From Psychroserpens sp. (lineage in GTDB: Bacteria; Bacteroidota; Bacteroidia; Flavobacteriales; Flavobacteriaceae), in assembly GCA_017643165.1 (NCBI GenBank), contig JAEPNY010000001.1:186001-250000 (forward strand): DNA of 64,000 nucleotides, given 5' to 3'. The notes under the pieces are model-generated. The model was not told the origin of the DNA. It was given only the letters and a program-made list of their open reading frames with translations, and ran no database searches. Below are positions 26,462-35,518 of this stretch, in pieces (position 1 is the stretch's first letter; each line of letters starts with the position of its first letter). The position numbers and the translations under genes are program-made.

Positions 26462-27744
26462 TGAGCGGTGCAAATAATATCATCCATCTGAACAACCAAG
26501 ATTGGTTAGATAAAATTAGTTTGATAGCACTGATTCTAAGTGTGTTCTTTTTACCGCTAAATATGTGGTTAAACAACCTATTAACATTACTATTTATTGG
26601 GCTACAATTAATAAGTTTTGTAAAGACGGATTTTAAAGAAAAACAAAAGCGTTTAAAGCAGAACAGAAACTTATTGTTCATTTTTACTTTGCCATTTACT
26701 TTAACAGTTATTGGAACAATTTATTCAGATAACCTGTCTAATGCCTATGATGATATTGTTCGATTAGCACCTATTTTAATGCTTCCGATGTTATTTGTCT
26801 TAAATCCAGACATGATCCGAATTAATCGGAATGCAATAGGATGGGTATTGGTTATAGGTTGTTTATTATCGGCGTTACTATGTTGGGCCAATAATTTTTA
26901 TACGATTTATAATAATAATGAAAGCTTTATGCGTATACTAAAGCCAGAATACGCAAATCAAGGTCTAACTAAGGTGCTAGATCTACATGCGTCTTATATA
27001 GCGATATTGGTCAATACAAGTTTAGCATTCATAGTTTATCATTTGGATTCATCAAAGCTTAAGATTAAACGTCTTTGGTTATATATCGGCTTTGGGATAT
27101 TAGTACTTTTTTTGTTCCATTTACTAGCCAGAACGGCAATTGTTACCTTTTTACTTGCTGCATTAGTTTATATAATTGCAAGAAAAAAATGGAAAATTTT
27201 AATTGTGCTGTTAACAGGGTTAACGGTTTTAACAGTTACTGTTCAGAGTATCGATCAGAATTATTTAAGAGATCGACTTATTAATAGTTTGAATTTCTTC
27301 CAAAAAGAGTCACAATTTAGTAAGAAGGATGATCGTTTTAATAGGCTAAAAGCTTCATACGAGGTGTTTTTACAGCATCCCATTATCGGGCCAGGAACGG
27401 CCGATGATGACGACTTCAGAAGACCTATTTTTAAGCGAAATAGAGACGTTATAGCCTACAATCAAAACTATAATGCGCATAATCAATTTTTTGAATACTT
27501 AAGTACATATGGAATAGTGGGAGCAATTGTTTTTATTGTGTTATTCTATACTATTTTTGCAAAGGTAATTAGGCATAAAAATTACTTTTATTTATTCATT
27601 TTTTCTGCATTTTTACTAGCTAGTATGACAGAGTCTCTTCTCGAGCGAACACTTGGAATTGTGTATTTTGGTTTAGCTCTTTCGTTTTTGATTATATTAA
27701 CTACAAAAAATGGTTTAAAATCACAACACTATGAAAACAACTAA
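26461..27744 (+). CDS. O-antigen ligase/polymerase family membrane protein
   Basis: The 427-residue protein has about 11 membrane helices. A large periplasmic stretch around 290-345 contains QHPIIGPGTADDDD and YNAHNQFFEYLSTYGIVG. The HNQFFEYL-x-GIVG pattern is characteristic of the O-antigen ligase/Wzy-C family. It could polymerise repeat units or ligate the finished polymer. It starts on the last base of the flippase stop codon and overlaps the downstream lipoprotein gene by 14 bases. Confidence 0.85.
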   Translation: MSGANNIIHLNNQDWLDKISLIALILSVFFLPLNMWLNNLLTLLFIGLQLISFVKTDFKEKQKRLKQNRNLLFIFTLPFTLTVIGTIYSDNLSNAYDDIVRLAPILMLPMLFVLNPDMIRINRNAIGWVLVIGCLLSALLCWANNFYTIYNNNESFMRILKPEYANQGLTKVLDLHASYIAILVNTSLAFIVYHLDSSKLKIKRLWLYIGFGILVLFLFHLLARTAIVTFLLAALVYIIARKKWKILIVLLTGLTVLTVTVQSIDQNYLRDRLINSLNFFQKESQFSKKDDRFNRLKASYEVFLQHPIIGPGTADDDDFRRPIFKRNRDVIAYNQNYNAHNQFFEYLSTYGIVGAIVFIVLFYTIFAKVIRHKNYFYLFIFSAFLLASMTESLLERTLGIVYFGLALSFLIILTTKNGLKSQHYENN

Positions 27745-28561
27745 ATTTCTATTTCTATTCATAATCCTAGCTCTGGCTTCATGTAAAGATCAAGAAAAGA
27801 AACAGCCAGAGGTTGAAGACGGTAAACCGGATGAGGTCGAAAGTATATCCGTAAAACCATTAGAGGAAACACGCGTAATTAATTTACCATTGAATGATAA
27901 TGATACGTCACTAACAATTAATAATATTCAGTTTACTTATGAAGGCGCCGAGTTTGATAACACAAAGGGTTCTTACATTCAAACTTCTTCAAAAGATCTT
28001 AATATTAATGATGGAATAGGCATTAATACCGTATTTAATTTTAGCGAAAGAGATGGAGCTAAAGCTCAAACGTTATTTTCGATGGTGGATGCAAATAGCG
28101 CTACTGGAACCGCTGCCTTTACATTCTATATTTCTAATCGAAGAATCACGGGTGTTGCTCAGGGAAAGTTTCTATGGGGTAATGATTACACCTATAACAA
28201 GGGAATGTCCGATGTGTTTTTTGATTCACCACAACTAGAAATAGATAAATATTATAGTCTGTCTATAAATATTACTTCTGAAAAAATTGAACTTTTTGTT
28301 AATAATGAATTGTATCAAGAATTCAATAATCTTTCTATTCAGAAGTTGAAAGGAGATCATATTGTTTTAGGGGCATTTAAAAAGCCTCAAGATCCGGCTG
28401 GAAGTAAAATACTTAAAGGTAAAATTAGAAATCTTGAGATCTATAATCGTTCACTCACGCTTGACGAGATCGACGATTACTATTTAATCAATCAAGGTGA
28501 GATGAACGAGCAAAATGATGCCTTAGCTCTTGAACAGATGGAAAAGTCTAACGAGAATTAA
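27731..28561 (+). CDS. lipoprotein with LamG-like (concanavalin-type) domain
   Basis: The 276-residue protein begins with a lipoprotein signal ending ALASC (cysteine 18), then an acidic/lysine linker to about residue 50. Residues roughly 52-250 look like a LamG/pentraxin jelly roll: alternating beta strands, FSMVDANSATGTAAFTF, KYYSLSINITSEKIELFVNN, and the closing KGKIRNLEIYNRSLTLDEI, the typical LamG ending. Such domains bind carbohydrate. It sits between two polymerase-like genes, so a role in holding or sensing the polymer is possible. Cleavage activity seems less likely; no catalytic motif is visible. Confidence 0.8.
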   Translation: MKTTKFLFLFIILALASCKDQEKKQPEVEDGKPDEVESISVKPLEETRVINLPLNDNDTSLTINNIQFTYEGAEFDNTKGSYIQTSSKDLNINDGIGINTVFNFSERDGAKAQTLFSMVDANSATGTAAFTFYISNRRITGVAQGKFLWGNDYTYNKGMSDVFFDSPQLEIDKYYSLSINITSEKIELFVNNELYQEFNNLSIQKLKGDHIVLGAFKKPQDPAGSKILKGKIRNLEIYNRSLTLDEIDDYYLINQGEMNEQNDALALEQMEKSNEN

Positions 28562-28581
28562 ACCGTTGAATTATTACATTA

Positions 28582-29817
28582 TTGAAGTTAACTCGAAAAA
28601 TAAACTTTCACAATTGGTTATTTAATTTAATAATAGCATTAATCTATATTAAGTTAATTTTTTCTTACCTCATGGTTGAGTTAGGCTGGTGGCTAAGACA
28701 TCTTGAGTCCAACTTTGATACAAGAAATTATCTTGGTTTACCTAAGGATTTCTCTGGAAATATTGAATACCTGCTTATTCCATTACTACTTGCTTATGTT
28801 CTAATGAACTTAAAACATTTAGGACATTATGTAAGAATCGTTGAGGTCCTATTTGTTTTTATTGTTATCAACCTTTGTACCTCATTTTTAACAGGGGAGA
28901 CGCTATTCGCATCATTTCAATTAACACTTAAATTAATGAGCCCTGTTATGTTATTTCTAGTGTTGATAATTAAATACAAGAAGGGTGAATTAGATATTGG
29001 TAAACTTGCAAAGCGATTCTTATATCTCTGTATTTTTTTAATACTAATAGCGTTGTTATTATTTAATCCTAGCTCTAATAGAGGGCCACAACATTTCTTA
29101 CCTATCTATTTTGAAAGTATTCATACGCACAGCTACATATTAGTGAGTTTATTTATAATAATTTCATTTCCACTGTTTATTCGAAAGCGGTATATCACTC
29201 TAATCAGTTTTTTTGTTGTTTCTTTTTTATTCATTTGGTTCGGATATGCTGTGAGAACCGCAATTATTGTTTATCTAATATACATGTTAATTGTGTTGTT
29301 CTATATGAATGTGTTTTTTAAATATTTATGGGTAAAGGCTATTATATATGTTCCAATAATTGTGTTCTTTTTTAGTTTGTTCGCAACAAGTTTTAGTTTA
29401 GATGATTATTCGTCTGGTCGTCTATCTATGTATTCAGCGAAGATTGACCAAATCAGTAAGTTCAACATCTTTGAAGTCTTATTTGGTCAGGGGCATGGAT
29501 CAGATTTAATTCGTACAGACTTTTGGGCGTTTGGTAAAAAGGGATCTCATAGTGATGTCATTACCTACTTCGTGGAGAATGGGATTTTATTTCTGCTATT
29601 TTACTTTTACCTTTTATTTGTATTAGTTTGGATTCGAAAAAAAGTAAGTCTTATTTATCTGTTTTTAATTATTGGTTATTTTGTTAGTAGTTTAGTTAGT
29701 AATGGTATAACTTCGAGACCTCTTTCGGGATATCTATTTTTCATTGCTTTGGCGGTGGTTTTATTCTATCAGAATCCCTCTATATTAAAGAATAATGAAG
29801 CAAAAAGTACTAGTTAA
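28582..29817 (+). CDS. polymerase-like multi-spanning membrane protein (Wzy-type)
   Basis: The 411-residue protein has about 11-12 membrane helices. A periplasmic loop near 285-330 contains LFGQGHGSDLIRTDFW and GSHSDVITYFVENGILFL, an arrangement seen in Wzy polymerases, where a late H-x-(8-10)-GILF-like helix follows the loop. The start is TTG at 28582; an in-frame stop lies at 28567-28569 and no ATG intervenes. The GT4 gene begins inside its end (23-base overlap). Wzy proteins diverge too far for a firm call by eye; topology and context are the main support. Confidence 0.75.
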   Translation: MKLTRKINFHNWLFNLIIALIYIKLIFSYLMVELGWWLRHLESNFDTRNYLGLPKDFSGNIEYLLIPLLLAYVLMNLKHLGHYVRIVEVLFVFIVINLCTSFLTGETLFASFQLTLKLMSPVMLFLVLIIKYKKGELDIGKLAKRFLYLCIFLILIALLLFNPSSNRGPQHFLPIYFESIHTHSYILVSLFIIISFPLFIRKRYITLISFFVVSFLFIWFGYAVRTAIIVYLIYMLIVLFYMNVFFKYLWVKAIIYVPIIVFFFSLFATSFSLDDYSSGRLSMYSAKIDQISKFNIFEVLFGQGHGSDLIRTDFWAFGKKGSHSDVITYFVENGILFLLFYFYLLFVLVWIRKKVSLIYLFLIIGYFVSSLVSNGITSRPLSGYLFFIALAVVLFYQNPSILKNNEAKSTS

Positions 29818-30874
29818 TACACCTGATCTTTCTCAAGGAGGAGGCGTGTCACATTATTTAAATAATTTAAGTTTAAATGAATCCTCTGATATTGATTATT
29901 TTCAAATTCAAGGAACTGGTAAATCTATTTTTGCTAAAGTGCTTTACTTATGTAGAAGATATGTACAGTTTAGTCGAAAAATAAAGTCATACGACCTTAT
30001 CCACATCCATCCTTCTCTAAATAAGAATTCATTTTTACGGGATGCAGTTTTTATTAGAATTGCTATCAAGAAAAAAAAGAATGTATTAATTACTATGCAT
30101 GGTTGGGAGGACGAATTCGAATCTAAAATAAAGGCTTCTAAACTTTACCGTTATATTTTTAAGAAAACCTATGCACGTGTTGCACATTATGTTGTCTTAG
30201 GTAATATCTTTAAGAATAAGTTGATCGAACTTACTGGTTCTGATAATACTCAATATTTTATTGAGTATACAGTCATAGATGATGTTAAAATAAAAATGCC
30301 TGTAAAATCAATTACCACAACAGATCCTGTAAAATTCTTATTCTTATCAAGAGTTGAAAAAACAAAAGGTATTTATATAGCAATTGATGCCATTTGGATG
30401 TTAAATAAAAAGACAGGAATGAATCACAAACTGATTATTGCTGGTGATGGGAATGAGTTGGAATCAGTTAAAACATATGTTAGCGATAACAACCTATCAT
30501 TTGTTGATATTAAGGGGTTTATTCATGGAGATGATAAAATTCAGGCATTTATGAATTCGGATGTATTTATCTTTCCAACATATTACGGTGAAGGATTGCC
30601 TACAGCTATTCTAGAATCTATGCTTTATGGCTTACCGGTGATTTCAAGAGTAATCGCTGCTATTCCAGAGGTCGTGAAAAATGGTGTGAACGGCTATTTA
30701 TTAGAAAGTAAGGCTCCAAATGATTTTATGAATGCTATAGAAGAATTGATTAAATCTCCTGATCAATTCAGTAGTATTTCTGAATTGAATCAAAAAACCG
30801 CTAAGCAACTATTTGTAGCGCCTAAAGCGCGACAAAGAATGAAAGAAATCTATCAAAAACTATTGAATGATTGA
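29795..30874 (+). CDS. glycosyltransferase family 4
   Basis: A GT-B fold glycosyltransferase of 359 residues that adds a nucleotide-sugar residue to the growing repeat unit on the cytosolic face. The N-terminus has DLSQGGGVSHYL; the C-terminal half has SRVEKTKGIYIAIDA, IIAGDGNELESV, and the donor-binding FPTYYGEGLPTAILESMLYGLPVI with the E-x7-E pair. Donor and acceptor cannot be named. It overlaps the upstream membrane protein by 23 bases and the next gene by eight. Confidence 0.93.
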   Translation: MKQKVLVNTPDLSQGGGVSHYLNNLSLNESSDIDYFQIQGTGKSIFAKVLYLCRRYVQFSRKIKSYDLIHIHPSLNKNSFLRDAVFIRIAIKKKKNVLITMHGWEDEFESKIKASKLYRYIFKKTYARVAHYVVLGNIFKNKLIELTGSDNTQYFIEYTVIDDVKIKMPVKSITTTDPVKFLFLSRVEKTKGIYIAIDAIWMLNKKTGMNHKLIIAGDGNELESVKTYVSDNNLSFVDIKGFIHGDDKIQAFMNSDVFIFPTYYGEGLPTAILESMLYGLPVISRVIAAIPEVVKNGVNGYLLESKAPNDFMNAIEELIKSPDQFSSISELNQKTAKQLFVAPKARQRMKEIYQKLLND

Positions 30875-32006
30875 TATCAAACAACTAATTGATACTGATG
30901 ATCTTGCCACATTCGACCCATACGACATATGGAAGTCCAAATTGGGTTATGGTGTAAAAGCCTTGTTCAATTTTAACAAGTATCTAGGACTTATTCCAGC
31001 CGCTACCCTCACAATTTTCGATGATCTCAATGATTCAAGTAGAATTGGCTACAAAAAACAGGAGTACCCAATAGTTAGAGCATTTGCCGCACTAACCGCA
31101 TTACGATGTTATCAAAATTCAAAAGTTAACGACTGGTTGATTATAGCTAAACGGCATCTGGATTGGCTTATGACAAATAAAGCTGAGTTTAGTGAACATT
31201 ATTCTTGGGGAATCAACTTTAAACTATCTATAAAAAAGGATTTGGTGTATCCAGCTAATGTTGGTTTTACTACGATTACACCTTACGCACTTGAAGCATT
31301 TGATATCTATTATCAGATAACACAAGATGAAAGTATTCTCCCAGTTTTTCAAGGTGTTTATGAATTTCTGGAAAATGATATTCAAATCATGTATGAAGAC
31401 GATTTGTCAATGGCAACATCTTATGGCCCTTCAAATGATAGAATTGTTACCAATTCTGCTTCATACACGATGTATTCTTACGCTATTTTAAGTAAGTATA
31501 TTAATAATAAGGAGGAGATCAATTCTAAAATCAACAAACTATATAAGTTTATTTCTAAGCATCAAAATGAAGATGGTTCTTGGTTATATGAGCCATTAAG
31601 TAATAATTCATTTGTTGATTGTTTTCATTCGTGCTTTGTTCTCAAAAATATTATTAAGACTAACACTATTATTTCACTAGAACAGTCGGATAACCTAATA
31701 TATAAAGGCATAGCGTATCTAAAAAACAATTTCTTTGACTCTGAAACAGGGCTCTATAAAAGATTTTCATTGAGCAATAAACCTTCGTTTATTAAATGGG
31801 ATCTCTATGACAATGCCGAGATGTTAAACGTACTCAACTTAACGAATGATATAAAATCTGCACGTTCCTTAAACGCAAGTATTGAAAAACACTTTATTAG
31901 CCGTTCACGAATCTATTCTCAGATTAATTATTTTAATAAAAAAAGGAAAAAAGATACTTTGCGTTGGGCGGTAATGCCATATATTTACGCTTTAACATAT
32001 TTATAG
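30867..32006 (+). CDS. unknown protein of probable alpha/alpha-toroid fold in the polysaccharide locus
   Basis: The 379-residue protein has no signal peptide or membrane segment. Repeated helix pairs with aromatic and Asp/Asn-rich turns (such as KHQNEDGSWLYEPLS, FHSCFVLKNI, IAYLKNNFFDSETGLYKRF) look like the alpha/alpha toroid seen in six-hairpin glycosidases and terpene cyclases. Similar proteins in other polysaccharide loci are sometimes labelled delta-aminolevulinic acid dehydratase; nothing in this sequence supports that. Its position between a glycosyltransferase and an acyltransferase suggests work on the repeat unit. The reaction is unknown. Confidence 0.7.
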   Translation: MIDIKQLIDTDDLATFDPYDIWKSKLGYGVKALFNFNKYLGLIPAATLTIFDDLNDSSRIGYKKQEYPIVRAFAALTALRCYQNSKVNDWLIIAKRHLDWLMTNKAEFSEHYSWGINFKLSIKKDLVYPANVGFTTITPYALEAFDIYYQITQDESILPVFQGVYEFLENDIQIMYEDDLSMATSYGPSNDRIVTNSASYTMYSYAILSKYINNKEEINSKINKLYKFISKHQNEDGSWLYEPLSNNSFVDCFHSCFVLKNIIKTNTIISLEQSDNLIYKGIAYLKNNFFDSETGLYKRFSLSNKPSFIKWDLYDNAEMLNVLNLTNDIKSARSLNASIEKHFISRSRIYSQINYFNKKRKKDTLRWAVMPYIYALTYL

Positions 32007-32008
32007 TT

Positions 32009-32521
32009 TTGCGTAAGTTAAAAATCATCATTTATTACTTAATAGTTAATAAATTACCTCATTCGAGGTTTTTGATGCTATCCAATCGCTTTCGTGTTTG
32101 GTACGTATCCAAAGTATTACATGTGATGGAATACTCGAAGACTAGTTATTTTGAGAATAATATATATTTTGGGAAGGGAGACCTTATACGTATTGGTTCC
32201 AATTGCCAGATCAATGAAAACGTTTTTATTCAGTCTGCAAGAATAGGAGACAACGTAATGTTGGCTCCAAATGTTGCTATTTTAAGCAAGTCACATCATC
32301 ATTCAGATATCAATACACCTATGATTCTTCAAGGGGAAACCGAACATCAAGAAGTTGTTATAGAGAGTAACGTGTGGATTGGAAGGAATGCGATAATTAT
32401 GCCTGGTGTTGTGATTAGTGAAGGATGTATTGTTGGCGCTGGTGCTGTTGTTACAAGAAGCACAGAACCGAATACAATTGTTGGAGGTATTCCGGCGAAA
32501 ATAATTAAAAGAAGAGAATAA
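32009..32521 (+). CDS. hexapeptide-repeat acyltransferase
   Basis: Left-handed beta-helix protein of the LbetaH acetyltransferase type, probably O-acetylating a sugar. Hexapeptide turns run through most of the chain (IGSNCQINENVFI, IGDNVMLAPNVAI, IESNVWIGRNAIIMPGVVI, EGCIVGAGAVVT) and end with the common VGGIPAKIIKRR. A histidine cluster, SHHHSD, sits where the catalytic histidine is usually found. The frame opens at a TTG at 31964 inside the upstream gene; a second TTG at 32009, just after that gene's stop, is the more natural start (170 residues). Confidence 0.88.
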   Translation: MRKLKIIIYYLIVNKLPHSRFLMLSNRFRVWYVSKVLHVMEYSKTSYFENNIYFGKGDLIRIGSNCQINENVFIQSARIGDNVMLAPNVAILSKSHHHSDINTPMILQGETEHQEVVIESNVWIGRNAIIMPGVVISEGCIVGAGAVVTRSTEPNTIVGGIPAKIIKRRE

Positions 32522-32524
32522 TAT

Positions 32525-34357
32525 ATGTGCGGAATATTAGGAAGCGTTAATGCAAGAATAAGTAATGACGTTCTAGATATGATTTCCCATAGAGGACCTG
32601 ACGGAAGCGGCCTTGAACACTACACATCAGGAATTCATAACGTCAGTTTTGGACATAAGCGATTGTCTATCGTTGATCTTTCTGAAAATGGAAGGCAGCC
32701 TATGAAATCGGCTGCAAATGCCTCTTCAATGATTTTTAACGGTGAGATTTACAACCATTCCCAATTACGTGAAAAATTATCTGGAATAAGTTTTAGAGGC
32801 ACCTCAGATACCGAAACCATCGTAAATTATATTGATCGCTTTGGTATCGAAGCCATAAGTGATTTTAATGGAATATTTTCACTAGCATACCTAGACCATA
32901 AGTCTAATCATTTATATATTGCCCGCGATCCTTTTGGAGTAAAACCGCTCTATATTTATAAAGGCTCTGATCAATGTTTCTTTTCATCAGAATTAAAACC
33001 TTTATTAAAGCTAAAAGGGACGTCAGAGCTTAATACAGAAGCCTTAGTAGAGACCTTAACCTTACGATTTGCGCCTGCACCATTAACCTTTGTCAAGAAT
33101 GTCGAAAAGGTGGTTCCTGGTACTATAGTTAAAGTTGATTTAAATCATAGGCAACTGAACTATGAAACGATAAAATTTTCTAGACCAATTCCAGAAGATA
33201 ATAACATATCTTTTGATGAGGCCTTAGCGCAGTATGAGCAACATTTTGAAAATGCAATACAGAGACAACTAATGTCAGATGTTGAATTGGGTGTGTTGCT
33301 AAGCGGAGGAGTAGACTCTGCTCTGGTTGCTTATTATGCGCAAAAAAATTATGACAAGAAACTTAAAGCATTCACGATTGGCTTCTCTGGAAATACAAGT
33401 GCTAATGAAATTGAAGATGCGCAAGAAACAGCAAATATCTTAGGTCTGGATCATTATTATGAAACTATAAATTTCAATAGCTTTCTTGATACGGTTGAAC
33501 GATCTGTTAAAATTGTAGAAGAGCCATTGGCAACGACCTCCACCATTCCTATGTTGTTCTTATCAGAAATGGTTAGTAAGCATGTATCTGTTGTATTAAC
33601 GGGTCAAGGAGCAGATGAACCTTTGGCAGGATATAATCGTTATCAACTTGAACTAGTAAGAAACAAAATTCCTGAAATTGGGCATAATTTGGTTAGTAAG
33701 GTGTTTTCAAAGTCAAAAAATGAAACACTTCGACGCGGTGCTTTTTCTATAAACAATAAAGACCTAGTTGATCGGCTTGTAGCAGGTTATACATTATTCA
33801 ATAAAGATCAAATTCAAAGACTGACCGGGATTAATAAAAACACGACGTATGACCACATTAAGGATACGCTCGATTTCCTTGCAATTCCTGAGTCGAAAAG
33901 TGATTTAGAAAAGCAACTAAGCCTTGACTTAAGATTTAACCTATCTGATGATTTATTGCTTTACACAGATAAAATCACAATGAATTATTCAATAGAGGCA
34001 CGTGTACCAATTTTAGATCTTGAATTAATTTCATTCATTGAAAGTTTACCAGAAGCGCATAAGATTAAATTAAAAAACGGTAAATGGATACATAAAAAAT
34101 TCGCTGAAAAAGTCTTACCTAATTCTATTGTCTATAGAAAAAAGAAAGGGTTTTTATCACCAACTAAAGACTGGTTTAAAACCTATGATCAAAAAGTATT
34201 GAGCATTCTTTCAGATTCTAATTCTGTGTTTAGTAATCATTTTGAAGTCAAGGAGGTTGAAAAGTTATTTCATGCTCACAAGCAAGGCTATAACAATGAA
34301 AAGCAAATATTCTTATTATTGAATATATTCTACTGGATGGAGAATTATTTAAAGTAA
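32525..34357 (+). CDS. asnB: asparagine-synthase-type glutamine amidotransferase
   Basis: The 610-residue protein has an N-terminal glutaminase domain starting at the nucleophile Cys2 (MCGILG), with RGPDG, FNGEIYN and ARDPFGVKPLY. The C-terminal synthetase domain has the PP-loop SGGVDS at 260-265 and TGQGADEPLAGY. In polysaccharide loci such proteins often amidate uronic acids rather than make asparagine. With UDP-ManNAcA and UDP-GlcA genes nearby, that role is a reasonable inference. It begins three bases after the acyltransferase stop codon. Confidence 0.92.
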   Translation: MCGILGSVNARISNDVLDMISHRGPDGSGLEHYTSGIHNVSFGHKRLSIVDLSENGRQPMKSAANASSMIFNGEIYNHSQLREKLSGISFRGTSDTETIVNYIDRFGIEAISDFNGIFSLAYLDHKSNHLYIARDPFGVKPLYIYKGSDQCFFSSELKPLLKLKGTSELNTEALVETLTLRFAPAPLTFVKNVEKVVPGTIVKVDLNHRQLNYETIKFSRPIPEDNNISFDEALAQYEQHFENAIQRQLMSDVELGVLLSGGVDSALVAYYAQKNYDKKLKAFTIGFSGNTSANEIEDAQETANILGLDHYYETINFNSFLDTVERSVKIVEEPLATTSTIPMLFLSEMVSKHVSVVLTGQGADEPLAGYNRYQLELVRNKIPEIGHNLVSKVFSKSKNETLRRGAFSINNKDLVDRLVAGYTLFNKDQIQRLTGINKNTTYDHIKDTLDFLAIPESKSDLEKQLSLDLRFNLSDDLLLYTDKITMNYSIEARVPILDLELISFIESLPEAHKIKLKNGKWIHKKFAEKVLPNSIVYRKKKGFLSPTKDWFKTYDQKVLSILSDSNSVFSNHFEVKEVEKLFHAHKQGYNNEKQIFLLLNIFYWMENYLK

Positions 34358-34365
34358 AAAGCAGT

Positions 34366-35514
34366 ATGTTACAGATGTTTAAAAAGATAGACGCAGTTGT
34401 TGCAACGAATTTTGTGATAATTGCGATTTTGTCGGTTTATTTATCTGATGGTATTAGTAAGTTTGCACTTATTTTTTTTAAGTATAATTTACCCTTAAGT
34501 AAAATCATAAAGGCGGGCTTAATTTGCTACTTGTTTTATTGGCAGTTAAAGAAAAAGCAAATGTTTTCGTTTGTTTTAATTTTAATGTTCGCAATTGGTC
34601 AATTCTTTATTTCTGATCAATTCTCTACGAATAGCGTTACCATTCTTTTTAAGTATCTATTTACGGCATCCGTTATCGTTTATTTTGAACGAACGCAGTT
34701 ACCTGAGATGACATCAAATCGATTTGCTCGCATCTTTGAGATTATTCTAATAATTAACTGTTTACTCATTTTTGTGGGGTGGGTTTTCGAGATATCTTTC
34801 CTGAGAACTTATGCAGGGCATCGATTTGGATATAATGGACTATTTTTAAATTCGGCGACTGGTACTTATGCCTATATCATTGGTCTTTTTTATTATTTGA
34901 TTAAGTACAAGAGATCATTCTTTTTTAAAATTAATTCATGGATGCTCATTCTGTGCTGTTTATTACTGGGCACAAAAGCCGCAATTCTTGGTATCTGTTT
35001 TTTACTATTAGGATATGTGATTTTTTTCTTAAGCGGAATTCAGCGTATAATTGCCATGATAGTTGGTCTATTGCTAAGTTCAGGTGCTTTTTATTATGTT
35101 TTTTATCACGGAAAACTGTTTAATTCCATTCGAATAAAAGATGGACTGTGGACTGCTATTTTCTCTTTTCGAAATGAAAATTTACAAGAACTAACGCTTA
35201 ATTATATCGCCGAACAGTGGCGTTTTATTAATTACCTTTTTGGTGGTGTGAGTGATTTTGGAAGTAGAGCGCAATTTGGTTTTATTGACGAGATATTTTT
35301 CTTCGGAATAATAGGAGGCTCTTATTATTTATTCATTCATTATCGAATGATAAAGAAATATCTTAATATTAATTTGTTTAAATACTTGCTATTTAGTTTA
35401 TGCATTGTAATTTTGCTCGCTGGAAATTACTTTTCTTACCCATCTATTGCGGTATATGTAATTGCGTTTATATATATAATGAAGTTAGAATATAACAAAG
35501 AATCGATACAATAA
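34366..35514 (+). CDS. multi-spanning membrane protein, third polymerase-like protein
   Basis: A 382-residue hydrophobic protein with about 10-11 membrane helices. A periplasmic loop near 255-305 includes YIAEQWRFINYLFGGVSDFGSR, followed by FIDEIFFFGIIGGSYYLF, a late-helix arrangement seen in Wzy-like polymerases. No enzyme motif is recognised. It begins eight bases after the asparagine-synthase gene and ends four bases before the WecG-type gene. It might be the polymerase, or an unrelated membrane protein; sequence alone does not decide. Confidence 0.65.
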   Translation: MLQMFKKIDAVVATNFVIIAILSVYLSDGISKFALIFFKYNLPLSKIIKAGLICYLFYWQLKKKQMFSFVLILMFAIGQFFISDQFSTNSVTILFKYLFTASVIVYFERTQLPEMTSNRFARIFEIILIINCLLIFVGWVFEISFLRTYAGHRFGYNGLFLNSATGTYAYIIGLFYYLIKYKRSFFFKINSWMLILCCLLLGTKAAILGICFLLLGYVIFFLSGIQRIIAMIVGLLLSSGAFYYVFYHGKLFNSIRIKDGLWTAIFSFRNENLQELTLNYIAEQWRFINYLFGGVSDFGSRAQFGFIDEIFFFGIIGGSYYLFIHYRMIKKYLNINLFKYLLFSLCIVILLAGNYFSYPSIAVYVIAFIYIMKLEYNKESIQ

Positions 35515-35518
35515 AAGA

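Noticed and set aside
31964-32008. TTG start of the hexapeptide acyltransferase inside the previous gene
   Set aside because: A second TTG lies just after the upstream stop and gives a family-like N-terminus.
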